Assembly (NCBI GenBank): GCA_021813585.1
Contig: JAKAJV010000124.1
Coordinates: 1-43,459 of the forward strand
DNA from: Bacteroidota bacterium
Lineage (GTDB): Bacteria; Bacteroidota; Ignavibacteria; Ignavibacteriales; Ignavibacteriaceae
Length of the DNA stretch: 43,459 nucleotides
Reading direction: 5' to 3'
The notes under the pieces were generated by a model. The model was given only the letters and a program-made list of their open reading frames with translations. It did no database searches and had not been told where the DNA came from. A program made the position numbers and the translations under genes. This document shows, piece after piece, positions 18,975 through 26,987 of the stretch (position 1 is its first letter; the number at the start of each line of letters is the position of its first letter).

Positions 18975-19559
18975 ATGAAAAAATTATTGCTTACCCTAAT
19001 TGCTAAGCTTAAATATAAAAATTATAAGCGGAAGCTAAGGCAAAATATTGCCAACGGATTAAAAATTGGCAAGAACGTTACAATTATGCCGAACGTTACT
19101 ATAGACGATAAATATTCATACCTTATCAGCATCGGCGATAACTGTTCGTTCAGCAACGGCGTGCTTATACTTGCCCACGATGCAACTACATTTAAATTTA
19201 CCGGCGGCTATACTAGAGTTGCAAAAGTGAATATAAAAGACAATGTTTACGTCGGCCAAAATTCTATTATTCTGCCGGGTGTAACCATAGGCCCTAACGT
19301 CCTTGTTGCCGCAGGCTCGGTAGTTAATAAAGATATTCCGCCTAATTCCTGCGTTGCCGGTGTGCCTGCAAGGGTATACGCAAAATTTGATGAGTTCCTT
19401 GCGAACCATAAAAATTTAATAAATGAAAGATCGGTCTTTGATTACAAAGATTTTGCAGCACCTACAGAAGAGTTCAAAGAAAAAGTGAAACGACTGACTG
19501 AAGACGGACATGTTTATGTGAAAGGCTACGAAGGAAATTTTCCCTGGACTATTTCTTAA
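18975..19559 (+). CDS. Left-handed beta-helix acyltransferase (hexapeptide repeat), second copy
   Basis: Hexapeptide-repeat acyltransferase of 194 residues, shorter at the N-terminus than its paralogue at 9060. Shared blocks are GKNVTIMP (about 33-40), LISIGDNCS, LAHD with the probable catalytic His, ILPGVTIGPNVLVAAG (98-113) and VNKDIPPNSCVAGVPARVY. The last stretch is identical in both proteins. Both also end in a similar tail that turns into a Gly-Tyr/Phe-x-Gly motif. Placed directly before the acyl carrier protein gene, it is a good candidate to move the ACP-bound acyl group onto a sugar, although CoA-linked acetyl is the family's usual donor. The start follows an A/T-rich leader without a clear Shine-Dalgarno. 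Confidence 0.9.
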   Translation: MKKLLLTLIAKLKYKNYKRKLRQNIANGLKIGKNVTIMPNVTIDDKYSYLISIGDNCSFSNGVLILAHDATTFKFTGGYTRVAKVNIKDNVYVGQNSIILPGVTIGPNVLVAAGSVVNKDIPPNSCVAGVPARVYAKFDEFLANHKNLINERSVFDYKDFAAPTEEFKEKVKRLTEDGHVYVKGYEGNFPWTIS

Positions 19560-19631
19560 GGCCGCATCTAATAAATTCTAATTCGGACTAAAAATATTTT
19601 TATAAAATATGCTTTAATAACGGAGTAATTA

Positions 19632-19892
19632 ATGGAAATAAATGAAAAGTTAAAATCTTTTGTCGCCGATAATTTCTTATTCGGCCAGGCAGACTCGCTA
19701 AACTATGATACCGATTTTTTTGAAAAGGGAATTATAGACTCAACCGGAATCGTAGAACTGGTTAGCTACGTTGAAGAGACTTTTAATATTACCGTACTGG
19801 ACGACGAGCTTGTACCTGAAAATTTTTCATCTATAAACAAGGTAAGCGAGTTTATTGGCCGGAAGCAAAACGAAATAGCAAAAGCAAGCTGA
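19632..19892 (+). CDS. Acyl carrier protein dedicated to the polysaccharide cassette
   Basis: An 86-residue carrier protein. The phosphopantetheine attachment site is Ser37 in IIDSTGIVELV. The usual Asp-Ser-Leu is here Asp-Ser-Thr, as in carrier proteins that stand alone beside AMP ligases rather than in fatty-acid synthesis. FEKGIIDS before it and EETFNI after it follow the ACP helix pattern. A clear GGAG (19622-19625) lies six bases before the ATG. The asparagine-synthase-like gene starts three bases after its stop. The likely job is to carry an activated acyl or aminoacyl group made by one of the two ligases and hand it to an acyltransferase. No fatty-acid synthesis genes are nearby, which supports a dedicated role. 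Confidence 0.9.
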   Translation: MEINEKLKSFVADNFLFGQADSLNYDTDFFEKGIIDSTGIVELVSYVEETFNITVLDDELVPENFSSINKVSEFIGRKQNEIAKAS

Positions 19893-19894
19893 TT

Positions 19895-21895
19895 ATGTGC
19901 GGCATTACAGGCATACTTAACATCTCCGGTTCCCAAAGTGTTTCTACCAAAAAGCTCGGCTTGATGGCCGGCCAGCTAAGCCATCGCGGGCCTAACCAAG
20001 CCGGCGCATACATGGACGACCGGATTGGGATCGCTCAGACACGGCTTAGTATAATTGACCTTAAAGGCGGCACCCAGCCTATCCACAACGAAGATAAAAC
20101 TCTGTGGATTGTATTCAACGGCGAGATATACAACTATATCGAACTTAAAAAAGACCTGTTGAAAAAAGGGCATAGGTTCTATACAAATTCGGATACCGAA
20201 GTTTTACTTCATCTATACCAGGATGAAAGAGAAAAATGCCTGCATAAGCTGAACGGGCAATTTGCCTTTGCCGTATGGGATACCGAAAGCAAAGAGCTGT
20301 TTATTGCCCGCGACAGAGTGGGAAAAAAACCTTTGTACTACACTATCGAAAGCGGAAGATTTTATTTCGGCTCGGAAATTAAATCCATTTTTGCCTGCAG
20401 CGAAATAAGCCGCGAGATCGATTTAGATTCCTTAAATCAGATTTTTACATTCTGGACTACACTGCCCGCCAAAACCTTTTATAAAAACATAAGTGAGCTT
20501 CCTGCAGGCTCATATCTCAAAATCAAGGACGGCGGTCTTCAGGTTAAACAATACTGGGATTTTAACTTTGCACTAAAAGATGAGCTTGTTAATTTTACCT
20601 CCGGCGAAATTGCCGAACAGGCCAGGGAACTGCTGCTGGATTCGGTCGGGCTGCGGCTTAGAGCCGATGTTCCTGTGGGCAGCTATCTAAGCGGCGGACT
20701 GGATTCATCGGGCATAACTTCGTTAATAAAAAATAATTTTAACAACAAGCTCAACACATTCGGCATCCGTTTCGAGGAAGCCGCTTTCGATGAAGGTGAA
20801 TTCCAGAACGAAATGGTAAAGAAGCTGAACGTAAAGCACAACATTGTTCTTGCAAATAACAAAGCCATAGGCGAACTGCTGCCGGATGTACTATGGTATT
20901 GCGAGATTCCTCTTCTCCGGCTCTCGCCGGTTCCTCTTTTTATTTTATCGGAGCTTGTTCATAATTCGGATTTCAGAGTTGTGCTTACGGGCGAAGGTGC
21001 CGATGAGGTCTTCGGCGGATACAACATTTTTAGGGAAACCCTGGTTAGGGCATTCTGGTCTAAGTACCCCGACTCGAAAATTAGGCCGCTCCTGCTGGAA
21101 AGACTTTATCCTTACATATTCAAGGATGCAAAGAGTAAGGCGAGTTTAAAGTCTTTCTTTAAAATGGGTATAGAAGATCCGGGCAACCCTTTCTTCTCCC
21201 ATATGATCAGATGGCAGAACACATCCAAGATAAAGAGATTTTTTATTGATGCGGCAAAAGAGAACTTAGCCGTCTACAATCCGCTTGAACATCTTGCCGC
21301 ATTACTTCCGGAGAATTTCCACCGCTGGGATGCACTGGCGAAAGCGCAGTATCTTGAGATGAAGATTTTTCTTTCCAACTACCTGCTCAGCTCGCAGGGC
21401 GACAGGGTCTCGATGGCGCATTCGCTTGAGATTAGGATGCCGTACCTGGATTACCGGGTGATCGAGCTGATGAGCAAAGTTCCTTCTTATTTGAAAATAA
21501 GAGGACTGGATGAAAAATTTATTTTGAAGAAGGTCTTTAAGGACGTTCTTCCCGATACGATAGTTAAAAGGCCTAAGCATCCTTACAGGGCGCCTATTAA
21601 GAACAGCTTGCTTAATAATAACATTGAATATGTCGATTATTATTTATCCGAAAGTTATCTTAATAAAACCAGGCTGTTTAATCCTTCAATGGTTGCTAAG
21701 TTAAAAGAGAAATTATCTATTGCCGGCAATTCGGGAGAATTCGACAATATGGCTTTGGTAGGCATATTATCTACCCAAATTATTTACGATAGGTTTATTG
21801 AGAATTTTGAATTGAAGGCGGTTAAGCCGGCCGATTTTACAATCGTTTTCGACAACAGACTGGTCGAGTCAAATTTAATTATTAAGAATGAATAA
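19895..21895 (+). CDS. Asparagine synthase-like glutamine amidotransferase (AsnB family)
   Basis: A 666-residue two-domain enzyme. The N-terminal class II glutaminase domain starts at MCGITGI with the catalytic Cys2 exposed after Met removal, which fixes the start codon. It keeps LSHRGP and FNGEIYNY. The C-terminal PP-loop domain has SGGLDSSG (266-273) for ATP and a TGEGADE motif (about 367) typical of asparagine synthases. It adenylates a carboxylate and amidates it with ammonia from glutamine. In polysaccharide loci, AsnB paralogues often amidate uronic acids or small acyl groups rather than free aspartate. It sits in a tight run with the ACP and the following ligase, whose start lies inside its last codons. 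Both active sites appear intact. Confidence 0.92.
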   Translation: MCGITGILNISGSQSVSTKKLGLMAGQLSHRGPNQAGAYMDDRIGIAQTRLSIIDLKGGTQPIHNEDKTLWIVFNGEIYNYIELKKDLLKKGHRFYTNSDTEVLLHLYQDEREKCLHKLNGQFAFAVWDTESKELFIARDRVGKKPLYYTIESGRFYFGSEIKSIFACSEISREIDLDSLNQIFTFWTTLPAKTFYKNISELPAGSYLKIKDGGLQVKQYWDFNFALKDELVNFTSGEIAEQARELLLDSVGLRLRADVPVGSYLSGGLDSSGITSLIKNNFNNKLNTFGIRFEEAAFDEGEFQNEMVKKLNVKHNIVLANNKAIGELLPDVLWYCEIPLLRLSPVPLFILSELVHNSDFRVVLTGEGADEVFGGYNIFRETLVRAFWSKYPDSKIRPLLLERLYPYIFKDAKSKASLKSFFKMGIEDPGNPFFSHMIRWQNTSKIKRFFIDAAKENLAVYNPLEHLAALLPENFHRWDALAKAQYLEMKIFLSNYLLSSQGDRVSMAHSLEIRMPYLDYRVIELMSKVPSYLKIRGLDEKFILKKVFKDVLPDTIVKRPKHPYRAPIKNSLLNNNIEYVDYYLSESYLNKTRLFNPSMVAKLKEKLSIAGNSGEFDNMALVGILSTQIIYDRFIENFELKAVKPADFTIVFDNRLVESNLIIKNE

Positions 21896-23486
21896 CCAAT
21901 TATTTCAACCGAGAGTCTTGCATAATTTTTTAATTCAGAATGCACAAAAATTTCCCGATAAGGAAGTTCTGGTATTCGAAAATTCAAGGCTCACTTATTC
22001 CGATCTAAATACCCGGTCGAACAAGCTGGCCGAATCTTTAATTGACCTCGGCCTGCAGAGGCACGACAGGGTTATTATCTTCCTGGATAATTCGGTAGAG
22101 ACTGTTTTGTCAATCTGGAGCGTATTAAAAGCGGGCGGAGCCTTTGTTGTTTTAAATTCATCTATCAAAGCAGCCAAGCTTGAATACATTATAAAAGACT
22201 CCGGTGCGGGCATTATCATAGCTCATTCTAAGAAATCCGATATTGTTGAGAAGGCTTGCGAAAATATAACCACCGGCTTAAAGATTATTTATACCGGTGC
22301 GGTTAAAGGCAGGCAGCAGAAAGATGGTTTGGCTATTTATAATTTTGAAGAACTGTTAAACTCCCAGAGCGGCGTTGCCTCCGAAAAATTATTGAAGAGG
22401 ATGAACAGCGTTATCGATTACGATCTTGCTGCGTTAATCTATACATCCGGCTCAACCGGCGAACCGAAGGGAGTTATCAGCTCTCATTTCAATATGATCT
22501 CCGCCGCCCGCAGCATTATTGAATATCTAGAGAATGACTCAAGCGACATTATTCTAAATGTCCTTCCTCTGTCATTCGATTACGGCTTATACCAGATGAT
22601 AATGAGCGTAATGTTCGGCGGGACGATGGTGCTCGAGACTTCGTTTATGTTCCCCGTAAAAATTCTGCAGAAGATTGAACAGGAAAAAATAACCGGCTTC
22701 CCGATTGTCCCGACTATCATCGCTCTTCTGTTAAAGATGAGGGAGATTGACAGGTACAAACTGGAGACCGTGAGATACATCAGCAACACCGGCGCAGCTT
22801 TTCCCGTGCCGCACATACTAAAGTTCAACGAGCTTTTCCCGCATATAAAAATATTCTCGATGTTCGGCTTAACGGAATGCAAGCGAATTGCCTATTTGCC
22901 GCCCGATCAAATTAAAGTGCGCCCTGGCTCGGTTGGCAAGGCAATGCCCAACTGCGAGGTATTTATAGTTGATGAAAACGGCAGCGAGGTTCTTAACGGC
23001 GAGCCCGGCGAGCTTGTTGTAAGAGGCTCTAACGTAATGCGCGGCTACTGGAACTCCACAGAGCTGACGGAGAAGGTTTACCGCAAAGGTAAATTGCAGG
23101 GTGAAACTATTCTGTACACCGGCGATCTTTTCCGCATGGATGAGGAAGGCTATTTGTATTTTCTAGGCAGAAAAGACGATATGATAAAATCCAAAGGCGA
23201 AAGAATAAGCCCTAAGGAGATTGAAAATATTTTATGCTCAATAAAAGGAGTGGCTGAAGCCGCAGTAATCGGGGTCCCGGACGATGTTCTTGGCCAGGCC
23301 ATTAAAGCTTACATCGTAAAGCTGAACGGACAATACATCGACTCCAATACCATCCTTCAATTCTGTTCGGAGAACATGGAGACCTTTATGATTCCCAAAT
23401 ACGTAGAGTTTTTAAATGAGCTGCCTAAGAGCCCGAACGGGAAGGTTGACAAGAAAATTTTAAAAGCCGGATTGATGGATAACTAA
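21888..23486 (+). CDS. AMP-forming acyl-CoA / acyl-ACP ligase
   Basis: Full-length adenylate-forming enzyme of 532 residues. IYTSGSTGEPKG (184-195) is the phosphate loop. FGLTECKR (about 325) is the A5 motif, YTGDLF the A7 motif and GRKDDMIKSKGERISP the hinge with the A8 motif. PNGKVDKK near the C-terminus carries the catalytic Lys. It resembles the branch found in exosortase-associated polysaccharide loci and in stand-alone adenylation domains that load carrier proteins. With the ACP three genes' space away, the likely reaction is ATP-dependent loading of a small acid onto the ACP phosphopantetheine. It overlaps the AsnB-like gene by eight bases. The acid is unknown. Confidence 0.91.
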   Translation: MNNQLFQPRVLHNFLIQNAQKFPDKEVLVFENSRLTYSDLNTRSNKLAESLIDLGLQRHDRVIIFLDNSVETVLSIWSVLKAGGAFVVLNSSIKAAKLEYIIKDSGAGIIIAHSKKSDIVEKACENITTGLKIIYTGAVKGRQQKDGLAIYNFEELLNSQSGVASEKLLKRMNSVIDYDLAALIYTSGSTGEPKGVISSHFNMISAARSIIEYLENDSSDIILNVLPLSFDYGLYQMIMSVMFGGTMVLETSFMFPVKILQKIEQEKITGFPIVPTIIALLLKMREIDRYKLETVRYISNTGAAFPVPHILKFNELFPHIKIFSMFGLTECKRIAYLPPDQIKVRPGSVGKAMPNCEVFIVDENGSEVLNGEPGELVVRGSNVMRGYWNSTELTEKVYRKGKLQGETILYTGDLFRMDEEGYLYFLGRKDDMIKSKGERISPKEIENILCSIKGVAEAAVIGVPDDVLGQAIKAYIVKLNGQYIDSNTILQFCSENMETFMIPKYVEFLNELPKSPNGKVDKKILKAGLMDN

Positions 23487-23494
23487 AAAATCCG

Positions 23495-24712
23495 ATGGTA
23501 AAAAATTATTACGACGCATACGGCGAGCTTATAAATCCCTGGTACATAACGCATCTGCGGAAGATGGGAATTTTAAATGTCGGTGTTAAAGCTGAGGGTG
23601 CAACCTTTACCGATTCTGCCGGCAATGTTTTTATCGATTGCACAGCCGGATACGGCATTGGCAATCTCGGCCATAATAATACGCAGGTTGTTAATGCGCT
23701 GGTCGAACAATTACAAAGCGGCCAGGTGAATACACGCCCGTTTATAAATAAAATTCAAATAGAACTAGCCGAGCTGCTGAAAGAAATTTCACCGCCCGGG
23801 CTGGAGTGTTCTTACATTCTAAATAGCGGAAGCGAAGCTATTGAAACTGCGCTTAAGCTTGTAAGGCTTTACAAAGGAGGTAAAAAAATTATTTCCATGG
23901 AACATTCTTTCCACGGGCATACGCTTGGCGCTCTGTCGGTTTCGGGCGTTCCGGCATTTAAGAAAAGCTTTATGCCTCTGCTGCCCGCGTTCGAGCAAGT
24001 ACCCTTCGGCAATATAAACGCATTACAAGACAGCATAGATGAAAGTACTGCCGCAGTAATGATTGAACCGGTACAGCATGATGCGGGTGTAAAGGTTCCT
24101 GCAAAAGAATATTTACAGCAGGTTAGGGAGCTGTGCAGCGCAAAAGATGTTATCCTGGTTTTTGATGAAGTAATAACCGGCATAGGCAAAACCGGTTTCA
24201 TGTTCGCTTCCCAATATTTTGATGTTGTACCGGATATACTGGTAGCGGGTAAATCTCTCGGTGCCGGATTAATTCCAATAGGCGCGGTACTGGCCAGAAA
24301 AAATCTTTGGCAGCGATTCGGCTTAAGCTTCCCGATGACGGCCTCCAGCTACGGCGGCAATGCATTGGCATGCAGGGCTGCGGTTGAATCAATTAAATTC
24401 ATCTGTGAAAACAATGTACTCGAGTCTGCAAGGCAAAAATCCGAATTGCTATTTTCAGGGTTAAAAAGCCTTGCCGTTAAATATTCGGGTTTCATCCGTT
24501 CGCTTAACGGGATAGGGATGTTGTTCGGGATGGAGATAACCGAAAAAAATACCGCGGCTGCAATAGTAAGGAAAATGATTGAAAATAATGTGATTGTTTA
24601 CCAGTCATTCGGAAATCCTTTTGTAATAATGATTGAGCCGCCGATCGTTATCTCGAACGACCAGATTGAAAGAGTGATTGAGGCTTTTAACAAGGTACTG
24701 GGAGAGGTTTAA
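23495..24712 (+). CDS. Class III PLP-dependent aminotransferase
   Basis: Fold-type I aminotransferase of 405 residues in the acetylornithine / 4-aminobutyrate / putrescine group. The PLP Lys is Lys253 in LVAGKSLGAG. Asp224 in VFDEVITGIGKTG contacts the pyridine nitrogen. NSGSEAIETALKL (about 110-122) and the SFHGHT motif hold the phosphate and ring. This class moves amino groups on omega-amino acids or diamines and only rarely on nucleotide sugars, which usually need DegT-type enzymes. In the cassette it would therefore make an amino acid or amine that is then joined or activated by the neighbouring ligases. It starts nine bases after the ligase gene. Confidence 0.9.
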   Translation: MVKNYYDAYGELINPWYITHLRKMGILNVGVKAEGATFTDSAGNVFIDCTAGYGIGNLGHNNTQVVNALVEQLQSGQVNTRPFINKIQIELAELLKEISPPGLECSYILNSGSEAIETALKLVRLYKGGKKIISMEHSFHGHTLGALSVSGVPAFKKSFMPLLPAFEQVPFGNINALQDSIDESTAAVMIEPVQHDAGVKVPAKEYLQQVRELCSAKDVILVFDEVITGIGKTGFMFASQYFDVVPDILVAGKSLGAGLIPIGAVLARKNLWQRFGLSFPMTASSYGGNALACRAAVESIKFICENNVLESARQKSELLFSGLKSLAVKYSGFIRSLNGIGMLFGMEITEKNTAAAIVRKMIENNVIVYQSFGNPFVIMIEPPIVISNDQIERVIEAFNKVLGEV

Positions 24713-24806
24713 TCTTTATTGCCGGTGCAGTTAGATGACAGCGGTTTAATGGAATATAAAAAAATATTAATTTGTACGGTAAATTAATTAACCTTAAGGA
24801 AATAGG

Positions 24807-25784
24807 ATGGAATACACCAGGGATTTAATTTTAATTAATCCGGAAGAAGAAGCGAAGAAAATAATTGAAGATATACGCTACGCGGTTTCGCACGTATTAA
24901 AGAAAAGAGGAGCGGTAATAGGTGTAAGCGGCGGTGTCGATTCTTCGGTATGCCTGGCGCTTACCGCTACGGCGCTAGGCAGCGATAAAGTTATTGCCGT
25001 TATGCTTCCGGAAAAGGAATCGAGCGGCGAGAATATTCCTCTGGTAAATAAGCTTCTTGAAAAATACAAAGTTGAATCTGTCATCGAAAATCTTACCGGA
25101 GCGCTGGGCGGGTTCGGATGCTACGAAAGAAGGGATGAGGCTGTAAAACAAATTTTCCCGGAATACGATTCATCGTATAAAATGAAAATCATCCTTCCGG
25201 AAAATATTCTTGAGACGGATAAGCTTAACCTTTTCTTTCTAGAAATTATCTCTCCCTCCGGCGAGGTAAAGAAAGCCAGGCTTCCGCTTAAGGAATACTT
25301 ACAGATTGTAGCCGCTTCTAACTTTAAGCAGAGAAGCAGGATGAGCATGCTGTACTATCAGGCCGAGCTTAGAAACTATGCCGTAATAGGCACACCGAAC
25401 AAGAACGAGCACCAGCAGGGATTCTTTGTAAAGTTCGGGGATAGCGGCTCGGATTTAAGACCGATCTGCCATCTGTTCAAAACACAGGTATACCAGCTTG
25501 CAGATTACCTGGGCATTCCGGAGGAAATTAGAAAGCGTAAGCCTACTTCGGATACTTACAGCGCAGAGCAGACGCAGGAGGAGTTTTTCTTCCGGCTCTC
25601 CTTCGATATACTTGACAGAATTTGGTTCGGCTGGGAAAGCGGGGTGGAGACGGCACAAATAGCGAAAGCTCTGGGCCTTACGGAACAGCAGGTTGAAAAC
25701 GTAATTAAAGATATAACGAGAAAAAAGAACACTACCGAATATTTGAGGAAGGAGCCGCTGGATATCAACTCGATAATCCGATGA
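24807..25784 (+). CDS. NadE-like PP-loop synthetase (NAD+ synthase family)
   Basis: A 325-residue ATP-pyrophosphatase with SGGVDSS (41-47). Downstream are GTPNKNEHQQGFF, KFGDSGSDLRPI and LFKTQVYQLADYLGIPE, which match the NAD+ synthase order of GT-NK-E, GD and K(T)QV. There is no glutaminase domain, so ammonia is the nitrogen donor unless it is channelled from a partner. Between about 95 and 175 it has an unusual lengthy segment (GCYERRDEAVK..., LPENILETDKLNL...) in place of the short stretch of housekeeping NadE. As last gene of the polysaccharide run, it may be a repurposed amide-forming enzyme rather than the cell's NAD synthase. An AAGGA precedes the ATG. The fold is sure; the substrate is not. 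Confidence 0.82.
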   Translation: MEYTRDLILINPEEEAKKIIEDIRYAVSHVLKKRGAVIGVSGGVDSSVCLALTATALGSDKVIAVMLPEKESSGENIPLVNKLLEKYKVESVIENLTGALGGFGCYERRDEAVKQIFPEYDSSYKMKIILPENILETDKLNLFFLEIISPSGEVKKARLPLKEYLQIVAASNFKQRSRMSMLYYQAELRNYAVIGTPNKNEHQQGFFVKFGDSGSDLRPICHLFKTQVYQLADYLGIPEEIRKRKPTSDTYSAEQTQEEFFFRLSFDILDRIWFGWESGVETAQIAKALGLTEQQVENVIKDITRKKNTTEYLRKEPLDINSIIR

Positions 25785-25808
25785 GCTTATAATTCAATTC
25801 CCATTTGA

Positions 25809-25851
25809 AGCCGGAAGCAGCCGATATTCTGTTTCCGGCTTTTTTATTTTT
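25809..25851 (+). terminator. Intrinsic terminator closing the polysaccharide locus
   Basis: An 11-base stem, AGCCGGAAGCA (25809-25819) with TGTTTCCGGCT (25830-25840), pairs throughout with one G-U. The loop is ten bases, and a T-rich tail runs to 25851. It sits 25 bases after the NadE-like gene and before the isoprenoid genes. It marks a transcript end between the surface-glycan region and the metabolic run. Confidence 0.92.
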
Positions 25852-25940
25852 AATCTCTCTATCCAAATAATGATAAGAAGAATTTTGTCCTGAATTTTAA
25901 TATTTTGGAATCAAAATTTTATTTAATTATAACTTTATTT

Positions 25941-26987
25941 ATGCCGGAAATATCCGAATCAATTTCGCAGAGGAAAAAAGAGCATATCGCGTTATGTCTT
26001 ACCGGTGAAGTTTCTTTTAAAAGCAAAACAACTGGTTTCGAAAACTACGATTTTAAGCATTACGCGATAACCGAAGTTGATTTAAGGAAGATAAGCTTTA
26101 ACACGGATTTTTTCGGTAAAAAAATTAATTACCCGTTTTTAATTTCGTGCATGACGGGCGGCGTATCCGAAGCTGAAAATATTAACATGCAGCTGGCGGT
26201 TGCCGCTAACGAGCTTAATATTCCCGTGGGTGTAGGAAGCCAGCGGCAGGCGCTTGAAAATAAAACTTATCATCAATCGTATAAAGCTTTACGCAAGAAT
26301 GCGCCTAGCATTCCGGTACTCGGGAATATAGGTGCGGCACAAATTGCTAAGCTAAAGAATCTTGATCAAGTACGCCTTTTAGCCGAATTGGTTAATGCGG
26401 ATGTAATGGTAATTCACGTTAATCCATTGCAGGAGTTATTGCAGTACAAAGGTCAGCCGGACTTTTCGGGCTTTATCAAAGCCCTGGAAAAGCTGGTTAG
26501 ATTTCTGGATATTCCCGTAGTTGTTAAAGAGGTTGGAGCCGGTATTTCCAAAAAAGCTGCCTCACGGTTGTTGAATATAGGCGTAAAAGGCATTGATGTT
26601 GCCGGTGCCGGCGGTACAAGCTGGGCCGGAGTTGAAATACTGAGGAACAAAAGCGATAAAGGCAGCGAATTTTGGGATTGGGGCCTGCCGACCTCTTACT
26701 GCCTGCGGACAGTTGGCAAGCTTAAAAATAAATTTGATTTTATGCTGATCGGTTCCGGCGGCATTAACAACGCTGCCGATGCTGCAAAGGCATTTGCACT
26801 GGGAGCCGACATAACCGCATCCGCAAGAATTATTTTGCAGGTGCTTGATAAGTCCGGCGTTGAAGGAGTCGTTCAACTGATTAAAGACTGGTTTGAAACA
26901 ATTAAGCATGTTATGTATCTAACAGGTTCCAATTCCATTGAAGAACTTAAGGACGGTAAATTAATTAGAAAGGAAAAATTCTTTTGA
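25941..26987 (+). CDS. fni: Type 2 isopentenyl-diphosphate delta-isomerase (FMN-dependent)
   Basis: Interconverts isopentenyl and dimethylallyl diphosphate using reduced FMN, feeding prenyl chain synthesis. The ATG at 25941 gives 348 residues, the usual IDI-2 length, and places RKKEHI at 11-16 as in the family. A TTG 36 bases earlier would add twelve hydrophobic residues with no family match. Motifs are MTGG (71-74) for FMN, SQRQAL (100-105), VKEVGAGIS and GSGGI near the phosphate site. It overlaps the prenyl synthase gene by three bases (TTGA), so isomerase and chain-building enzyme are made together. The start has an A/T-rich leader and follows the terminator, so a promoter must lie in 25852-25940; none was pinned down. 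Confidence 0.94.
   Translation: MPEISESISQRKKEHIALCLTGEVSFKSKTTGFENYDFKHYAITEVDLRKISFNTDFFGKKINYPFLISCMTGGVSEAENINMQLAVAANELNIPVGVGSQRQALENKTYHQSYKALRKNAPSIPVLGNIGAAQIAKLKNLDQVRLLAELVNADVMVIHVNPLQELLQYKGQPDFSGFIKALEKLVRFLDIPVVVKEVGAGISKKAASRLLNIGVKGIDVAGAGGTSWAGVEILRNKSDKGSEFWDWGLPTSYCLRTVGKLKNKFDFMLIGSGGINNAADAAKAFALGADITASARIILQVLDKSGVEGVVQLIKDWFETIKHVMYLTGSNSIEELKDGKLIRKEKFF

Noticed and set aside
25905-25940. Upstream TTG start for the IPP isomerase gene
   Set aside because: Adds twelve residues that do not fit the family, whereas ATG 25941 gives the usual N-terminus and length.
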